DNA of 64,000 bases. Source: Loktanella sp. Alg231-35 (GTDB lineage: Bacteria; Pseudomonadota; Alphaproteobacteria; Rhodobacterales; Rhodobacteraceae). The notes below the pieces were generated by a model, which was not told where the DNA came from, ran no database searches, and was given only the letters and a program-made list of their open reading frames with translations. The DNA lies in NCBI RefSeq assembly GCF_900143545.1, contig NZ_FREV01000001.1, forward strand, positions 1-64,000. The letters are read 5' to 3'. The first letter of the stretch is position 1; each line of letters begins with the position of its first letter. Positions 1-9,159 of this stretch are shown piece by piece. The position numbers and the translations under genes are program-made.

Positions 1-1
1 T

Positions 2-469
2 TCTCTGGGCCTGACTCTGCTCTACAAAGGGTGCCGGATATCGGAGGCGCTGGCTCTGACACCGAACGACATCCAAGTTGAAACTCGCGTGATTACATAC
101 CGGACGCTCAAACGACGCCGAAGGAACGTGTTCCGCGAAGTGCCGATACCAACTGAGCTTGCAGATGTTTTGCAGGGCTACGCCAATCAAACACAACCTG
201 ACGCGCCGCTCTGGCAGCACCGCAACCGGCCACTCAATCGCAGCACTGCCTATCGCTGGATCAAGCAGCTGATGGCAGAGGCGGACATCACAGGCGTGCA
301 GGCTTGTCCCAAGGGGCTCAGGCATGGGTTTGGGATCCATGCGCTCAATGCCAGCATTCCCCTCAATCTCCTGCAGAAGTGGATGGGGCATGCCGATATG
401 TCCACAACGGCGATCTATGCAGATGCCAGTGGAATGGAGGAACGCGGGATTGCCGAGAGGATGTGGTGA
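2..469 (+). CDS. Tyrosine recombinase/integrase, C-terminal part (5' end outside window)
   Basis: The reading frame is open from base 2, so the gene begins before the window. The visible 155 residues are the catalytic domain of a phage-type integrase: an Arg in the KGCRISEAL box, KGLRHGFG in the place of the HxxR box (Lys replaces the usual His), and a C-terminal WMGHADMSTTAIYAD box holding the His and the nucleophilic Tyr. Such enzymes cut and rejoin DNA at attachment sites. It ends 266 bp before the rhs gene, in line with a mobile origin of the region. The N-terminal arm-binding domain cannot be seen, so integrity is unknown. Confidence 0.85.
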   Translation, partial: SLGLTLLYKGCRISEALALTPNDIQVETRVITYRTLKRRRRNVFREVPIPTELADVLQGYANQTQPDAPLWQHRNRPLNRSTAYRWIKQLMAEADITGVQACPKGLRHGFGIHALNASIPLNLLQKWMGHADMSTTAIYADASGMEERGIAERMW

Positions 470-735
470 GGGTGAGGGTGAGTTTGGCACTCAGAAGGAT
501 AAACATCCAGGGCGGCACGAACACCAATGTGCACAAACAATCATTCACTGGTAGTCCAAGCGACGTCCGACGTAATCCGCCTCTGGGAATTCGCGTCGAA
601 CGGAGCATCACATGCTTGCTGAAACGCCTCTCCTCTGCGCCCTTCAATTTGGAGTTGCGTATTTCACCTGTGCCGATATGGTTTCTTTAGGTTGTAGTCC
701 AACTTTTCACAATTGATACATTTTGGTGATATTAC

Positions 736-3700
736 ATGATTTTTCTCAAGCGGTTTGCTGTAGCTGTTTTGGCATTCTCTCTCGCGACGCAAGCGTACTC
801 CCACGATGAGAATGTTGCCGAGCAGTTCTTTTCTCGCAGCTCAATCTCGAATTTCCACGCAAATGATGTCCCCGCGCAGTGCCTGATAAACGCGAAAGTT
901 AATGACCCTCCGTCCGCCCAAAACACCCGCGTCACTGCCATTGAGATTTTTGAGCATTTTTCTGCGAATGGCGTGCGTACAGGCACGGATTACACTTGCC
1001 ATGCAGCACATGATGGATTTGGCAGCGTTACCCCGCCAGGGACATTCAGCGTTGGTGGTGATGAATACTGCGATACTGACCCAAGCGTGCACAGTACCTC
1101 GACCTTCGGCCTTGGTGCCTGCATGCCCGAACAAATCACCTTGCAATGTGACGTTGAGGATAAGGTCGGGAACCCAATTTATCTGGCAACCGGTCAGAAA
1201 AGTGAGGCGGTCACTGACTGGGCATCCCCCCTTGATCCAAGATTTAATTTCACCCGTTTCTACCGCACCGATGGCTTCACAAGCACCAATCGATCAACCG
1301 ATGGATGGGGCCAAAACTGGTTCTCCAAGTGGTCACAGCGCATTGAGGTGCATGGATCGAGCACGCGCGTGGTTCACCTTGCAAATGGCACCATCCTGCA
1401 TTTCTCGGGATCAGGTGCGACACCTGTCAGCGGAGACCACAACTACACCCTGGCGCTGTCGGTGGTGGTGGAAGGCGGACGCCATGTCCTGAGCCATGGG
1501 TCAGGTCGTGAGGATTTGTACGAGGACATTAACGCGGATGTCTCACTTCTCTCGGAAATTCGTTGGCCCGACGGCTATGCGATTTCTATAAACCGGGATG
1601 TCAACAACCGGGTTTCTTCTGTTTCTGACAATCGTGGGCAATATGCGGAGTTCACATGGGATGAGACGTTGAATCCCAGTGCTACCGTGCCGGTTGTCTC
1701 GCAGATTGACATCGATACTGACTATGATGGCGTTGCGATCTCTACGGATGTCGCGATCGATCTGGGCTATCAGGTTGCTGGTCTTTTCACAAACCGTCTC
1801 CTGATGACTTCTGCCACCGTCACGGATGTGAGTTCCAGTACGGTGATGACTGACAAAGCGTTCGCCTATGACAATACCGTTAGCAGTGTCAGCCGCGATC
1901 TGCTTGTGGGCATCTCAGACGGTCGTTTGGGCTGGACAGACGCATCGGAGGTACAGGTTTTCGCTGCGAGTGTGGAATCGAGCTCAGACTATGATGTCGC
2001 CTTGTACCCCCCTTCGAATGTAATTGATGGTTTGAAGTGGCGCGGAAACTTCGGTTCCACAAACAACGGTGCACTTGAGTTCTTCAAGTTGGATATGGGG
2101 TCTGATAAAACGCTGGCCACAGTAGTGGTTTCAAACCGGGATCGGCGAGGACGCGTCGGAAGGCGCCTGAATGGTGCAATGATCGTTTTGTATGACTCAG
2201 CAGACAACGAGTTACATCGATCCGCACCAATTACCGGTGCTGGCGACGAGTCAGTTCATACAATCTCAACCGGGGCCGTTGCCAATGTCCGCTACGTTTC
2301 ATTGGAACATAGCAACCAATATCTGCATGTCTCGGAAATCGAAGTGTTCGAGCTCGTGCCGGCTAGCATCGGTACATACAACTACTCCGCGTTTGAGTAC
2401 GATAGCCAGTATTCGACAACAAAGCCGCGTGCCATCACGACCAGCCACTTTGGTGCTGTCGATACGCACACGGTTGGCATGCCCGTTGATACAACAAATG
2501 GCTTCTCGATTACGGCAACCAACCCGCTGGGCAAAGATACGGTTTACTCCTTCGAGGAGATTGCGGGTCAGGACCGGATTGTTGGTGTGCAGGGTATCTC
2601 GACATCCAGTTGTCTGCCGTCTGACACAACCATGTCATACAATGCCAATGGGCGCATCATTGAGCGGATTGAGAAGAATGGTGCGCGGACCGCGATCACG
2701 CGCGATAGCATCGGTCGGATCTTAACACGGACCGAAGATGCGGATGGCACTGCACCGCGTGTGACCACATACACTTGGCCAACAGGTGATCTGCGCAAGC
2801 CTCTGTCCCGCGTGACCTCCGAGCTGTCTGAGACCTTCACCTATGACGCCGATGGCTTGCTGACATCCTATGCTCAGGAAGATGTGCTGACCGGCAGCCC
2901 TGACTTTGGTGAAGTGCGGACGTGGACCTATACCTACACCGCGCTGGCCTCTGGCCTGAAGGTGTTGACCTCACTTGATGGCCCGGGCTTGGTTGCCGAT
3001 GGTGTGACCGATGTCACAACCTTCACCTACAACGCGCGTGGACAGGTTCTGACCGCAACAGATCCCAAAGGGCTGATGCAGGAGGTGTTGGCCTACGGGC
3101 CATCCGGTCAACCAACATCAATCCGTGATCATCAAGGCTTTGAATGGGCATTGACCTATGATCTCGAAGGTCAGTTGGTGCAGTCGGTGTTTGAACCAAC
3201 CGGCGTCAATGACGTCACCACATATAGCTACGACATCATCGGTCAGATGACCTCGTCCACCGATGCGCTCGGGCGCATCTGGGACTATACCTATGATGAG
3301 GCCAAACGTCTGATCGAGATCGAGGCCCCATCCGGCGAGGCCATCACGTTTGATCATGATGCGATGGGCAATGTAACCGAGACGGAATACCGCGATACCG
3401 GTGCTGTGGCCACATATCTCGCACAGACCCAATACGATGAATTGGGGCGAATCCTGCAAAGCCTTGGGTCCAACGGGCAAAGCACAGCCTTCAGCCATGA
3501 CGTGGAAGATAATCTGGCAACGGTCACGGATGCGACCAGCCTGACGACAACCATGTCCTATGATGCGCTGAACCGGATGACCGATCTGGTTGACCGGGCC
3601 AGTGGCACCACCACGATGGACCACGATGAGAGTGATCAGCTGACCAGCTACACTGATCCACGCAGTATCGCGACCAGCTTTGCCTATAACGGTTTTGGGG

Positions 3701-5586
3701 AATTGGTGAGTGAGGTCAGTGCGGACCGTGGGACCATGAGCTACAGCTACAACAGGCGTGGTCTGGCGACGTCCATGACCGACGGGCGCGGAACAGTCGC
3801 AAACTACACCTATGATGATGGCGGGCGCTTGCTTTCCAAATCCTTCCCGTCAGATGCGGCATTGGATCAGGTCTTCACCTACCACAATGATCCCTTGCAG
3901 CCGCAGAACATCGGCACGCTGGCCTCTGTCACCGATGAAAGCGGGCGTTCGGATTACAGCAACGGCACGGCACGCGGGGCCTTCCTTGAGGATCTGCGGA
4001 CGTTGGATGGGATCGCCTACAGCACGTCCTATCAGAGTGATGCGGTGGGGCAGATCACCGAAGTTGACTATCCCAGTGGCTCACAAGCCTTGCTGAGTTA
4101 TGACACGGATGGCGACCTGAGCGGAGTACAATGGCGCGCCTATGACCCGCTCACGAGCACCTATGGGCCTCCAGTCGATGTGGTCAGTGGGCTGACCTAC
4201 CTGCCCATGGGGCCGATGTCGGCAATGACATATGGTGATGGAGGCACGCTCACAGCGACTCATGACAGCTCGTATCGCCTGACAGGGCTGCTGGATGTCC
4301 GCAGCGGGACCACGCTGCGCGATGAAACCTACAGTTGGACCAACCGGGACAATCTGGGCGCGGTTACAGACAACCTGACGCCAGCCCAAAATGAAACCTT
4401 CGGCTACTCCCCGCGCGAGTTCCTCTCATCAGCGGATGGGGCCTGGGGTGAGCTGGACTGGCTCTATGACGGGGTTGGCAACCGGACGCAGCAGATGTCC
4501 TTTGCTGGTGGCAGTACCACAACGGATACTTACACCTATCCAACGACCTCTAACCGCCTCGACCAGATCGCGTTCAGCGCCGGTGGCACCCGCACGCTGA
4601 CCTATGATGCAGCGGGCAATGTCACCTTTGATAACCGCAACGGGCCCGGCTACGGCTATAACTACGATGCCGCCAACCGCATGTCCTCCTTTGCGATCAA
4701 CGGGGTGATCCAGGCGGAGTATGACTACAACGCCCTTGGCCAGCAGGTCATCCGGCGGCTGACTCAAGCCGGCCAGACGATCCATTCCATCCATGACCGG
4801 GACGGGAACCGGATTGCCGAGTATGACTACGATGAGACAGCTGGCACCAGCAGCCTGATCCGTGAGTATATTTGGGCGAATGGCACAGTTGTCGGGGTTT
4901 ATGAAAACGGCACGCTCTACTTCGTCCGCACCGATCACATCGGACGGCCGGTGTTTGCAATCGATGGCGCGGGCACAAAGGTTTGGGAAGCCAGCTACTT
5001 GCCATTTGGCGGGGTGCAGGCGTCAACTGGGCCGAACAGCGAGCTGCGCTTCCCCGGCCAGTGGTTCCAGGCCGAAGCAGGCCTGCACCAGAACTGGATG
5101 CGGGACTACGACCCGACAACCGGGCGGTATATGCAGGCTGATCCGCTGGGGCTCGTCGATGGGGCCAGCGTGTATGGGTATGCACTGCAGAACCCGGGGA
5201 GGTATATTGATCCACGGGGGGAGTTTGCTATTCCTCTAGTGCCACTAGCGTTAGGTGGCGCGGCGTTCATTTGGTGTTACTTCTACTGTGAGAAACCCGT
5301 AAACGACTTTATAGACGCGTGCGGGATGCTGATTGACGATTTGTTCAAACCGCCGATTATCTCGCCTTCTTCTCGCCCTCCAGGGTATCTGCCGGGTGAC
5401 GTCGGAGCAATTGCTTGGGGCGGTCTAAATGGAGTAGGACCCCGGGATGCGAAAAATAAATTTCATGGAATCAAACAGCACACTCCAGATTCCAGAGGAG
5501 ACGATGACTATGCCGTAAATCCTGATACTGGTGATGTCATAGATCAAGACGGTGAAAGCGTAGGAAACTTGTTTGATGAAGACTGA
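736..5586 (+). CDS. Rhs/YD-repeat polymorphic toxin with signal peptide
   Basis: A 1616-residue protein. Residues 1-22 form a Sec-type signal peptide (MIFLKRF..., hydrophobic core, AYS end). A DUF6531-like segment near residues 150-210 has FYRTDGFTSTN. Residues about 400-541 look like an F5/8 type C (lectin) fold (YPPSNVIDG, TNNGALEFFKLDMGS) inserted into the shell. Many YD repeats follow (about 610-1380), then the Rhs core end with the DHIGRPVF and NPGRYIDPRGE motifs. The last ~120 residues after PRGE are the variable tip: a hydrophobic stretch followed by NKFHGIKQHTPDSRGDDDY, an unclassified and possibly nuclease-like toxin. No PAAR domain is seen. An immunity-type gene follows at once. Rhs proteins are known as contact- or secretion-dependent toxins; the export route here is inferred. 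Confidence 0.9.
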   Translation: MIFLKRFAVAVLAFSLATQAYSHDENVAEQFFSRSSISNFHANDVPAQCLINAKVNDPPSAQNTRVTAIEIFEHFSANGVRTGTDYTCHAAHDGFGSVTPPGTFSVGGDEYCDTDPSVHSTSTFGLGACMPEQITLQCDVEDKVGNPIYLATGQKSEAVTDWASPLDPRFNFTRFYRTDGFTSTNRSTDGWGQNWFSKWSQRIEVHGSSTRVVHLANGTILHFSGSGATPVSGDHNYTLALSVVVEGGRHVLSHGSGREDLYEDINADVSLLSEIRWPDGYAISINRDVNNRVSSVSDNRGQYAEFTWDETLNPSATVPVVSQIDIDTDYDGVAISTDVAIDLGYQVAGLFTNRLLMTSATVTDVSSSTVMTDKAFAYDNTVSSVSRDLLVGISDGRLGWTDASEVQVFAASVESSSDYDVALYPPSNVIDGLKWRGNFGSTNNGALEFFKLDMGSDKTLATVVVSNRDRRGRVGRRLNGAMIVLYDSADNELHRSAPITGAGDESVHTISTGAVANVRYVSLEHSNQYLHVSEIEVFELVPASIGTYNYSAFEYDSQYSTTKPRAITTSHFGAVDTHTVGMPVDTTNGFSITATNPLGKDTVYSFEEIAGQDRIVGVQGISTSSCLPSDTTMSYNANGRIIERIEKNGARTAITRDSIGRILTRTEDADGTAPRVTTYTWPTGDLRKPLSRVTSELSETFTYDADGLLTSYAQEDVLTGSPDFGEVRTWTYTYTALASGLKVLTSLDGPGLVADGVTDVTTFTYNARGQVLTATDPKGLMQEVLAYGPSGQPTSIRDHQGFEWALTYDLEGQLVQSVFEPTGVNDVTTYSYDIIGQMTSSTDALGRIWDYTYDEAKRLIEIEAPSGEAITFDHDAMGNVTETEYRDTGAVATYLAQTQYDELGRILQSLGSNGQSTAFSHDVEDNLATVTDATSLTTTMSYDALNRMTDLVDRASGTTTMDHDESDQLTSYTDPRSIATSFAYNGFGELVSEVSADRGTMSYSYNRRGLATSMTDGRGTVANYTYDDGGRLLSKSFPSDAALDQVFTYHNDPLQPQNIGTLASVTDESGRSDYSNGTARGAFLEDLRTLDGIAYSTSYQSDAVGQITEVDYPSGSQALLSYDTDGDLSGVQWRAYDPLTSTYGPPVDVVSGLTYLPMGPMSAMTYGDGGTLTATHDSSYRLTGLLDVRSGTTLRDETYSWTNRDNLGAVTDNLTPAQNETFGYSPREFLSSADGAWGELDWLYDGVGNRTQQMSFAGGSTTTDTYTYPTTSNRLDQIAFSAGGTRTLTYDAAGNVTFDNRNGPGYGYNYDAANRMSSFAINGVIQAEYDYNALGQQVIRRLTQAGQTIHSIHDRDGNRIAEYDYDETAGTSSLIREYIWANGTVVGVYENGTLYFVRTDHIGRPVFAIDGAGTKVWEASYLPFGGVQASTGPNSELRFPGQWFQAEAGLHQNWMRDYDPTTGRYMQADPLGLVDGASVYGYALQNPGRYIDPRGEFAIPLVPLALGGAAFIWCYFYCEKPVNDFIDACGMLIDDLFKPPIISPSSRPPGYLPGDVGAIAWGGLNGVGPRDAKNKFHGIKQHTPDSRGDDDYAVNPDTGDVIDQDGESVGNLFDED
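4651..5223 (+). repeat. Rhs core duplication, copy 1
   Basis: This 573-bp stretch encodes the last YD repeats and the conserved core end of the full-length Rhs protein. It is repeated at 6103-6675 with the same length, no indels seen, and scattered third-position differences. Both copies end at the PRGE codons, where the toxin tips diverge completely. Confidence 0.9.
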
Positions 5587-5608
5587 TGAAGAGGAAGCAG
5601 AGGTTTTT

Positions 5609-6013
5609 ATGCAAGTATCAATAAACCTCTTTGGTGACTTTCTTAATCCCCAACTTGTTGACGATGCACTTGGAGTTGCGGCGACAAAGTCATGGCGAAA
5701 AGGTGATAAGTTCACTGGACGTGGTTCTGAAATCATTAGAAAAACAGGTCTTTGGTCATATAGAATGCGACGGAATACCAAAGATTTGACGGTACTGGTG
5801 GATGATTTTTTTGGCAAACTACCCATGAGAACAGATTTACGCAAAGCTATACCTAACGTCGAAGCCGTACGTATCTCAATCTTTGTTTCGTCCCGGTTAG
5901 ACGACAGAAACTCAAGTTCAAGGAGTTTGAATTTTTCCGCAGAACAAATCCAGATAATGGCTAGGTCTGGTGTTGAACTAGCCGTTGATGTGACTTCAGG
6001 AACTGAAGGGTAG
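5609..6013 (+). CDS. DUF4279-type immunity protein
   Basis: A 134-residue soluble protein with no signal. The pattern VSINLFGDFLNPQLVDDALG, SWRKGD, GLWSY and the late SAEQIQIMARSGVELAVDV fits the DUF4279 family, members of which serve as immunity proteins beside polymorphic toxins. The start at 5609 has AGAGG five bases upstream and begins directly with the domain; an ATG at 5576 (AGGA ten bases upstream) overlaps the rhs end and would add eleven residues. Its position after the Rhs toxin tip implies that it neutralises that toxin. The function is inferred from family and position. Confidence 0.75.
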   Translation: MQVSINLFGDFLNPQLVDDALGVAATKSWRKGDKFTGRGSEIIRKTGLWSYRMRRNTKDLTVLVDDFFGKLPMRTDLRKAIPNVEAVRISIFVSSRLDDRNSSSRSLNFSAEQIQIMARSGVELAVDVTSGTEG

Positions 6014-6066
6014 CGAGTCTGGCCTGAGACTCAACACCTCTATGCCAAGAACGTGGCGAACCAAAA

Positions 6067-7059
6067 GTGAAAAGCACCGCGTTTAGCGTGTCATTGTCTG
6101 AATACGGCTATAACTACGATGCCGCCAACCGCATGTCCTCCTTCGCGATCAACGGGGTCATTCAGGCCGAGTATGACTACAACGCCCTTGGCCAGCAGGT
6201 CATCCGGCGGCTGACTCAAGCCGGCCAGACGATCCATTCCATCCATGACCGGGACGGGAACCGGATTGCCGAGTATGACTACGATGAGACAGCGGGCACC
6301 AGCAGCCTGATCCGTGAGTATATTTGGGCGAATGGCACAGTTGTCGGGGTTTATGAAAACGGCACGCTCTACTTCGTGCGGACCGACCACATCGGGCGAC
6401 CGGTGTTTGCGACAGATGGGGTTGGCACCAAAGTCTGGGAAGCCAGCTACCTGCCCTTCGGCGGCGTGCAGGCATCCTCAGGCCCGAACCCCGCGCTCCG
6501 CTTCCCCGGCCAATGGTTCCAGTCCGAGACCGGGCTGCACCAGAACTGGATGCGGGACTACGACCCCACGACAGGACGGTACATCCAAGCCGATCCGCTG
6601 GGGCTGGTGGATGGGGCGAGCGTGTATGGGTATGTGCGGCAGAATCCGGGGCGCTATGTGGATCCGAGGGGGGAGCAGAGTACAACGACTATCTATCCCG
6701 GAGAATCTGGTTCGGACTTGCTCCCAAATACCGGTCAGTCGCCGGGTCTGAATGGAGTAGGCTCGGGTGCCAGCATAACCGCACGGATTGCCGCGCTGAC
6801 GTTAACTTTGGCAGTGACGCCGACCGCTATGGGAAATGGGGAGGCGCTGCCGCTGAACTGCGGTGCTGACCAGTGCCTTGAACATTATAAAGCCTGCACT
6901 CTTTCCAGATTAGGGGGCTTCCCAGGTTCAGTATATGGTGAAAGTAGATGTCAAACCTGTTATAATGCATGTAGAGGAACCGGTGTCTGGCCGAGTTCTG
7001 TTCCCTCGGCCCGGAACGGTGCACTTACATGCCGGTATTGGCCGCGACGTAGAGGTTGA
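6067..7059 (+). CDS. Orphan Rhs C-terminal fragment with alternative toxin tip
   Basis: A 330-residue reading frame with a GTG start. After about 12 unrelated residues it picks up the Rhs core at YGYNYDAANRMSS and repeats it through PGRYVDPRGE, then carries an unrelated ~127-residue tip. The tip has a hydrophobic segment (ITARIAALTLTLAV) and a cysteine-rich end with CGADQCLEHYKAC and RCQTCYNACRG, which suggests a metal-bound or disulphide-held fold; I do not recognise the toxin class. It lacks signal peptide, shell and obvious ribosome site. It fits the known pattern of displaced rhs tips, kept as silent cassettes that can recombine into the full gene through the shared core. Confidence 0.75.
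   Translation: MKSTAFSVSLSEYGYNYDAANRMSSFAINGVIQAEYDYNALGQQVIRRLTQAGQTIHSIHDRDGNRIAEYDYDETAGTSSLIREYIWANGTVVGVYENGTLYFVRTDHIGRPVFATDGVGTKVWEASYLPFGGVQASSGPNPALRFPGQWFQSETGLHQNWMRDYDPTTGRYIQADPLGLVDGASVYGYVRQNPGRYVDPRGEQSTTTIYPGESGSDLLPNTGQSPGLNGVGSGASITARIAALTLTLAVTPTAMGNGEALPLNCGADQCLEHYKACTLSRLGGFPGSVYGESRCQTCYNACRGTGVWPSSVPSARNGALTCRYWPRRRG
6103..6675 (+). repeat. Rhs core duplication, copy 2
   Basis: Second copy of the 573-bp core found at 4651-5223, forming the first part of the orphan tip gene. It is the likely substrate for homologous exchange of toxin tips. Confidence 0.9.
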
Positions 7060-7069
7060 GATTTCGAAC

Positions 7070-7408
7070 ATGAAAGATGACTTTTCTTCATCAATTGAAG
7101 CGGAAATAACAAAGCGTAGGCAACTAATCCTACTTCTTGTGCTGGAGAACAGAATCCCAGATGCGAAGCGCGAACTATCAGACTTGTCAAAGCGGATTAA
7201 ACACTGCGACCTGACTTTTGATCAAAAAAGAGAAGCACGTTGCAGGCTACTCGAATCAGAGATTGACATTGCGGAGTATGAAACTGCCCCGAAAAGGAGT
7301 CTCTTGAGTGTCATGAAGCGGATTCTGATGTCAAAAGATTTTACACGGGAAAGACAAACAGAGGTTCTGCTTCGCGGGTTATCACGTCTCGAATTGTTGG
7401 AGCAGTGA
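7070..7408 (+). CDS. Candidate immunity protein for the orphan Rhs tip
   Basis: A 112-residue, highly charged and mainly helical protein starting MKDDFSSSIEAEITKRRQ. The ATG at 7070 lies 10 bases after the stop of the orphan Rhs tip, with an AGAGG-containing stretch just before it; a longer reading from 6935 would overlap the tip gene out of frame and is less likely. No signal peptide, membrane segment or family is recognised. Position directly after a toxin tip is the only basis for the immunity call. Confidence 0.6.
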   Translation: MKDDFSSSIEAEITKRRQLILLLVLENRIPDAKRELSDLSKRIKHCDLTFDQKREARCRLLESEIDIAEYETAPKRSLLSVMKRILMSKDFTRERQTEVLLRGLSRLELLEQ

Positions 7409-7478
7409 GTTACCAAACAGGCTTTTGAAGTGACGCTGACCCTCCTAAGAATTCCGGTATGTAAACTTTTGCCGCTTT

Positions 7479-8162
7479 CTACCGCATTTCCAGTAGTCGT
7501 GATTGCGTCGCCGATGAACCAAGATTGACCACACCAATCAGCCGTTCTCCCTGCCTGCCAGCCCGATAAACTGCAAAGTTTGCCATTGACGGCGCTGCCT
7601 CATCATTGACGGCTGCAATCTCCAACACGGCGTCTAGTGCGACGCTGGGTGCTATGCCACGCCGCCCGGAATGCACGGTCGCTACAAATTGCATGTCATC
7701 TAGCAAAATCGCATCAGCATTCGTCACCCGGATCACATCATCAATACGGATAAACCGCTGCCCATCTTGTTTCCAATCCCTCACAGATCTGGCGGCATCT
7801 TCCGGAAACCCAACCACGTCAAACATGCGTTCAAGCAGCTCCGGCGACGCAGTATTGAGATCAATCAACCCGCCAACATCCTGCAGTCTTACCGTTGCGC
7901 CCTCGAATGGGACGGGCAACGTCAGGGTGTCGAACGAAGCTGCTTCATCACCCATATCGCGTAGAATGGTCAAAATCGCGGCGTTCTCGTGCCGCTGTTT
8001 GGCCAAATAGCGTTCAGCGCTTTGGGTTTGCACATGCGCCATACTGCGCTGGCTGGCGATGGCAAAAAGTATTGTGAGGATCAGCAGCGACGAAAGCACA
8101 ACGATGATCGCAAATCCACTTTGCCCACTTGTCCGATATTGTCTTGCCGTCGTTTTCATCAT
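7479..8162 (-). CDS. gspK: Type II secretion system minor pseudopilin GspK
   Basis: 227 residues. The prepilin leader ends QSG, followed by FAIIVVLSSLLILTI; position +5 is not Glu, which is typical of GspK. The middle part has GGLIDLNTASPELLERMF, the helical domain known from the family. GspK caps the tip of the periplasmic pseudopilus. It is shorter than the usual ~320 residues. The gene stands alone on the minus strand, cut off from gspJ by the opposite-strand pair gspO-gspG, and its start codon is only 12 bp from that of gspO, so any promoter must lie inside gspO. Confidence 0.88.
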   Translation of the reverse strand: MMKTTARQYRTSGQSGFAIIVVLSSLLILTILFAIASQRSMAHVQTQSAERYLAKQRHENAAILTILRDMGDEAASFDTLTLPVPFEGATVRLQDVGGLIDLNTASPELLERMFDVVGFPEDAARSVRDWKQDGQRFIRIDDVIRVTNADAILLDDMQFVATVHSGRRGIAPSVALDAVLEIAAVNDEAAPSMANFAVYRAGRQGERLIGVVNLGSSATQSRLLEMR

Positions 8163-8174
8163 ACCCGCAGTCCC

Positions 8175-8717
8175 ATGACCTGGATGCCACCTTCACGCAT
8201 ATCGTTGATTGCGCTGCACGTCACATTCTACGCTGGTTTTGCGGTCGCAGGGTATTGGCATCTGCCGTTCCCATTTGCGCAGGCATTCATCTTGGCGGCC
8301 CTGCTGATCTGGATCAGCGTTGTTGATGTTGAACGTCTGGAGATACCAGACGTAGCAGCCTCCTTGCTGGCCCTGACCGGTGGTGCGTTTGCCTATGCCA
8401 CCGGCAGCAATCTTATCGACGCGATTTCCGCCGGGATTGTTTGGCCCCTCTTGTTTTGGATTGTCGGCGCTGGCTATGGAAAGCTGCGTGGCTGGCAAGG
8501 TCTGGGATTTGGCGATGTGAAGCTGATGGTCGGCATCGGCTTGTGGCTGGGGTTTGCACAGACAACGCTGGTTGTCTTTACCTCGGCTCTTTCCGGGATT
8601 GCGGTCATTGCGTTGACAAAGCTGATCAATAGGCAGTCAACTGCGGATATCGGGACAACAGCGGTTGCGTTTGGCCCATTCCTTTGTCTTTCTACCTGGG
8701 TGATCTGGCTGTTCTGA
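8175..8717 (+). CDS. gspO: Prepilin peptidase (GspO/PilD type, short form)
   Basis: 180 residues if started at the ATG at 8175 (next ATG 8184; neither has a clear ribosome site). Several membrane helices surround the two aspartate motifs of A24 peptidases: DVERLEIPD and GFGDVKLM (GxGD). The N-terminal methylase domain with its zinc cysteines is absent, so this is the short, archaeal/TadV-like form. It would cleave the leaders of GspG, H, I, J and K. It is followed by gspG after 10 bp. Confidence 0.87.
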   Translation: MTWMPPSRISLIALHVTFYAGFAVAGYWHLPFPFAQAFILAALLIWISVVDVERLEIPDVAASLLALTGGAFAYATGSNLIDAISAGIVWPLLFWIVGAGYGKLRGWQGLGFGDVKLMVGIGLWLGFAQTTLVVFTSALSGIAVIALTKLINRQSTADIGTTAVAFGPFLCLSTWVIWLF

Positions 8718-8727
8718 AGGATACGGT

Positions 8728-9159
8728 GTGCATTCATCAAAAGATACCAAATGGACACGGACATCAGGTGTCACAATCCTCGAAGTTCTCGTTGTCCTGT
8801 CGATTATTGCGTTGATTGCTGCCGTCGCGGGACCACGGTTGATTGGCTATCTGGGTCGCGCCAAGACTGACACTGCCGACTTGCAAGCCGAACAACTGCG
8901 CCAGGCCGTGCAGCTCTTCTATATTGATGTTGGCCGATACCCTTCTGATGGAGAGGGCTTGGCAGCACTGCTTGCCTCTCCACCTGGAGAATCATCCTGG
9001 CAAGGGCCTTATCTGGAAACTGAGGATGCGATTACAGACCCTTGGGGCCGCGATTATGTCTATGTGGCACCTGAAGAGGGTAGCGATTTCAGCGTAATGT
9101 CTTTTGGCCTCGATGGCACACGAGGTGGTACTGGCGAAGATGCCGACGTTGGCCGCTAA
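8728..9159 (+). CDS. gspG: Type II secretion major pseudopilin GspG
   Basis: 143 residues with a GTG start, preceded by GAAGGA. The leader ends TSG and the mature protein begins VTILEVLVVLSIIALIAAV with the conserved Glu at +5. The C-terminal part has YPSDGEGLAAL, DPWGRDYVY and FSVMSFGLDG, the calcium-binding major pseudopilin signature. It builds the pseudopilus shaft. Its stop codon overlaps that of gspJ by 4 bp in convergent orientation. Confidence 0.93.
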   Translation: MHSSKDTKWTRTSGVTILEVLVVLSIIALIAAVAGPRLIGYLGRAKTDTADLQAEQLRQAVQLFYIDVGRYPSDGEGLAALLASPPGESSWQGPYLETEDAITDPWGRDYVYVAPEEGSDFSVMSFGLDGTRGGTGEDADVGR

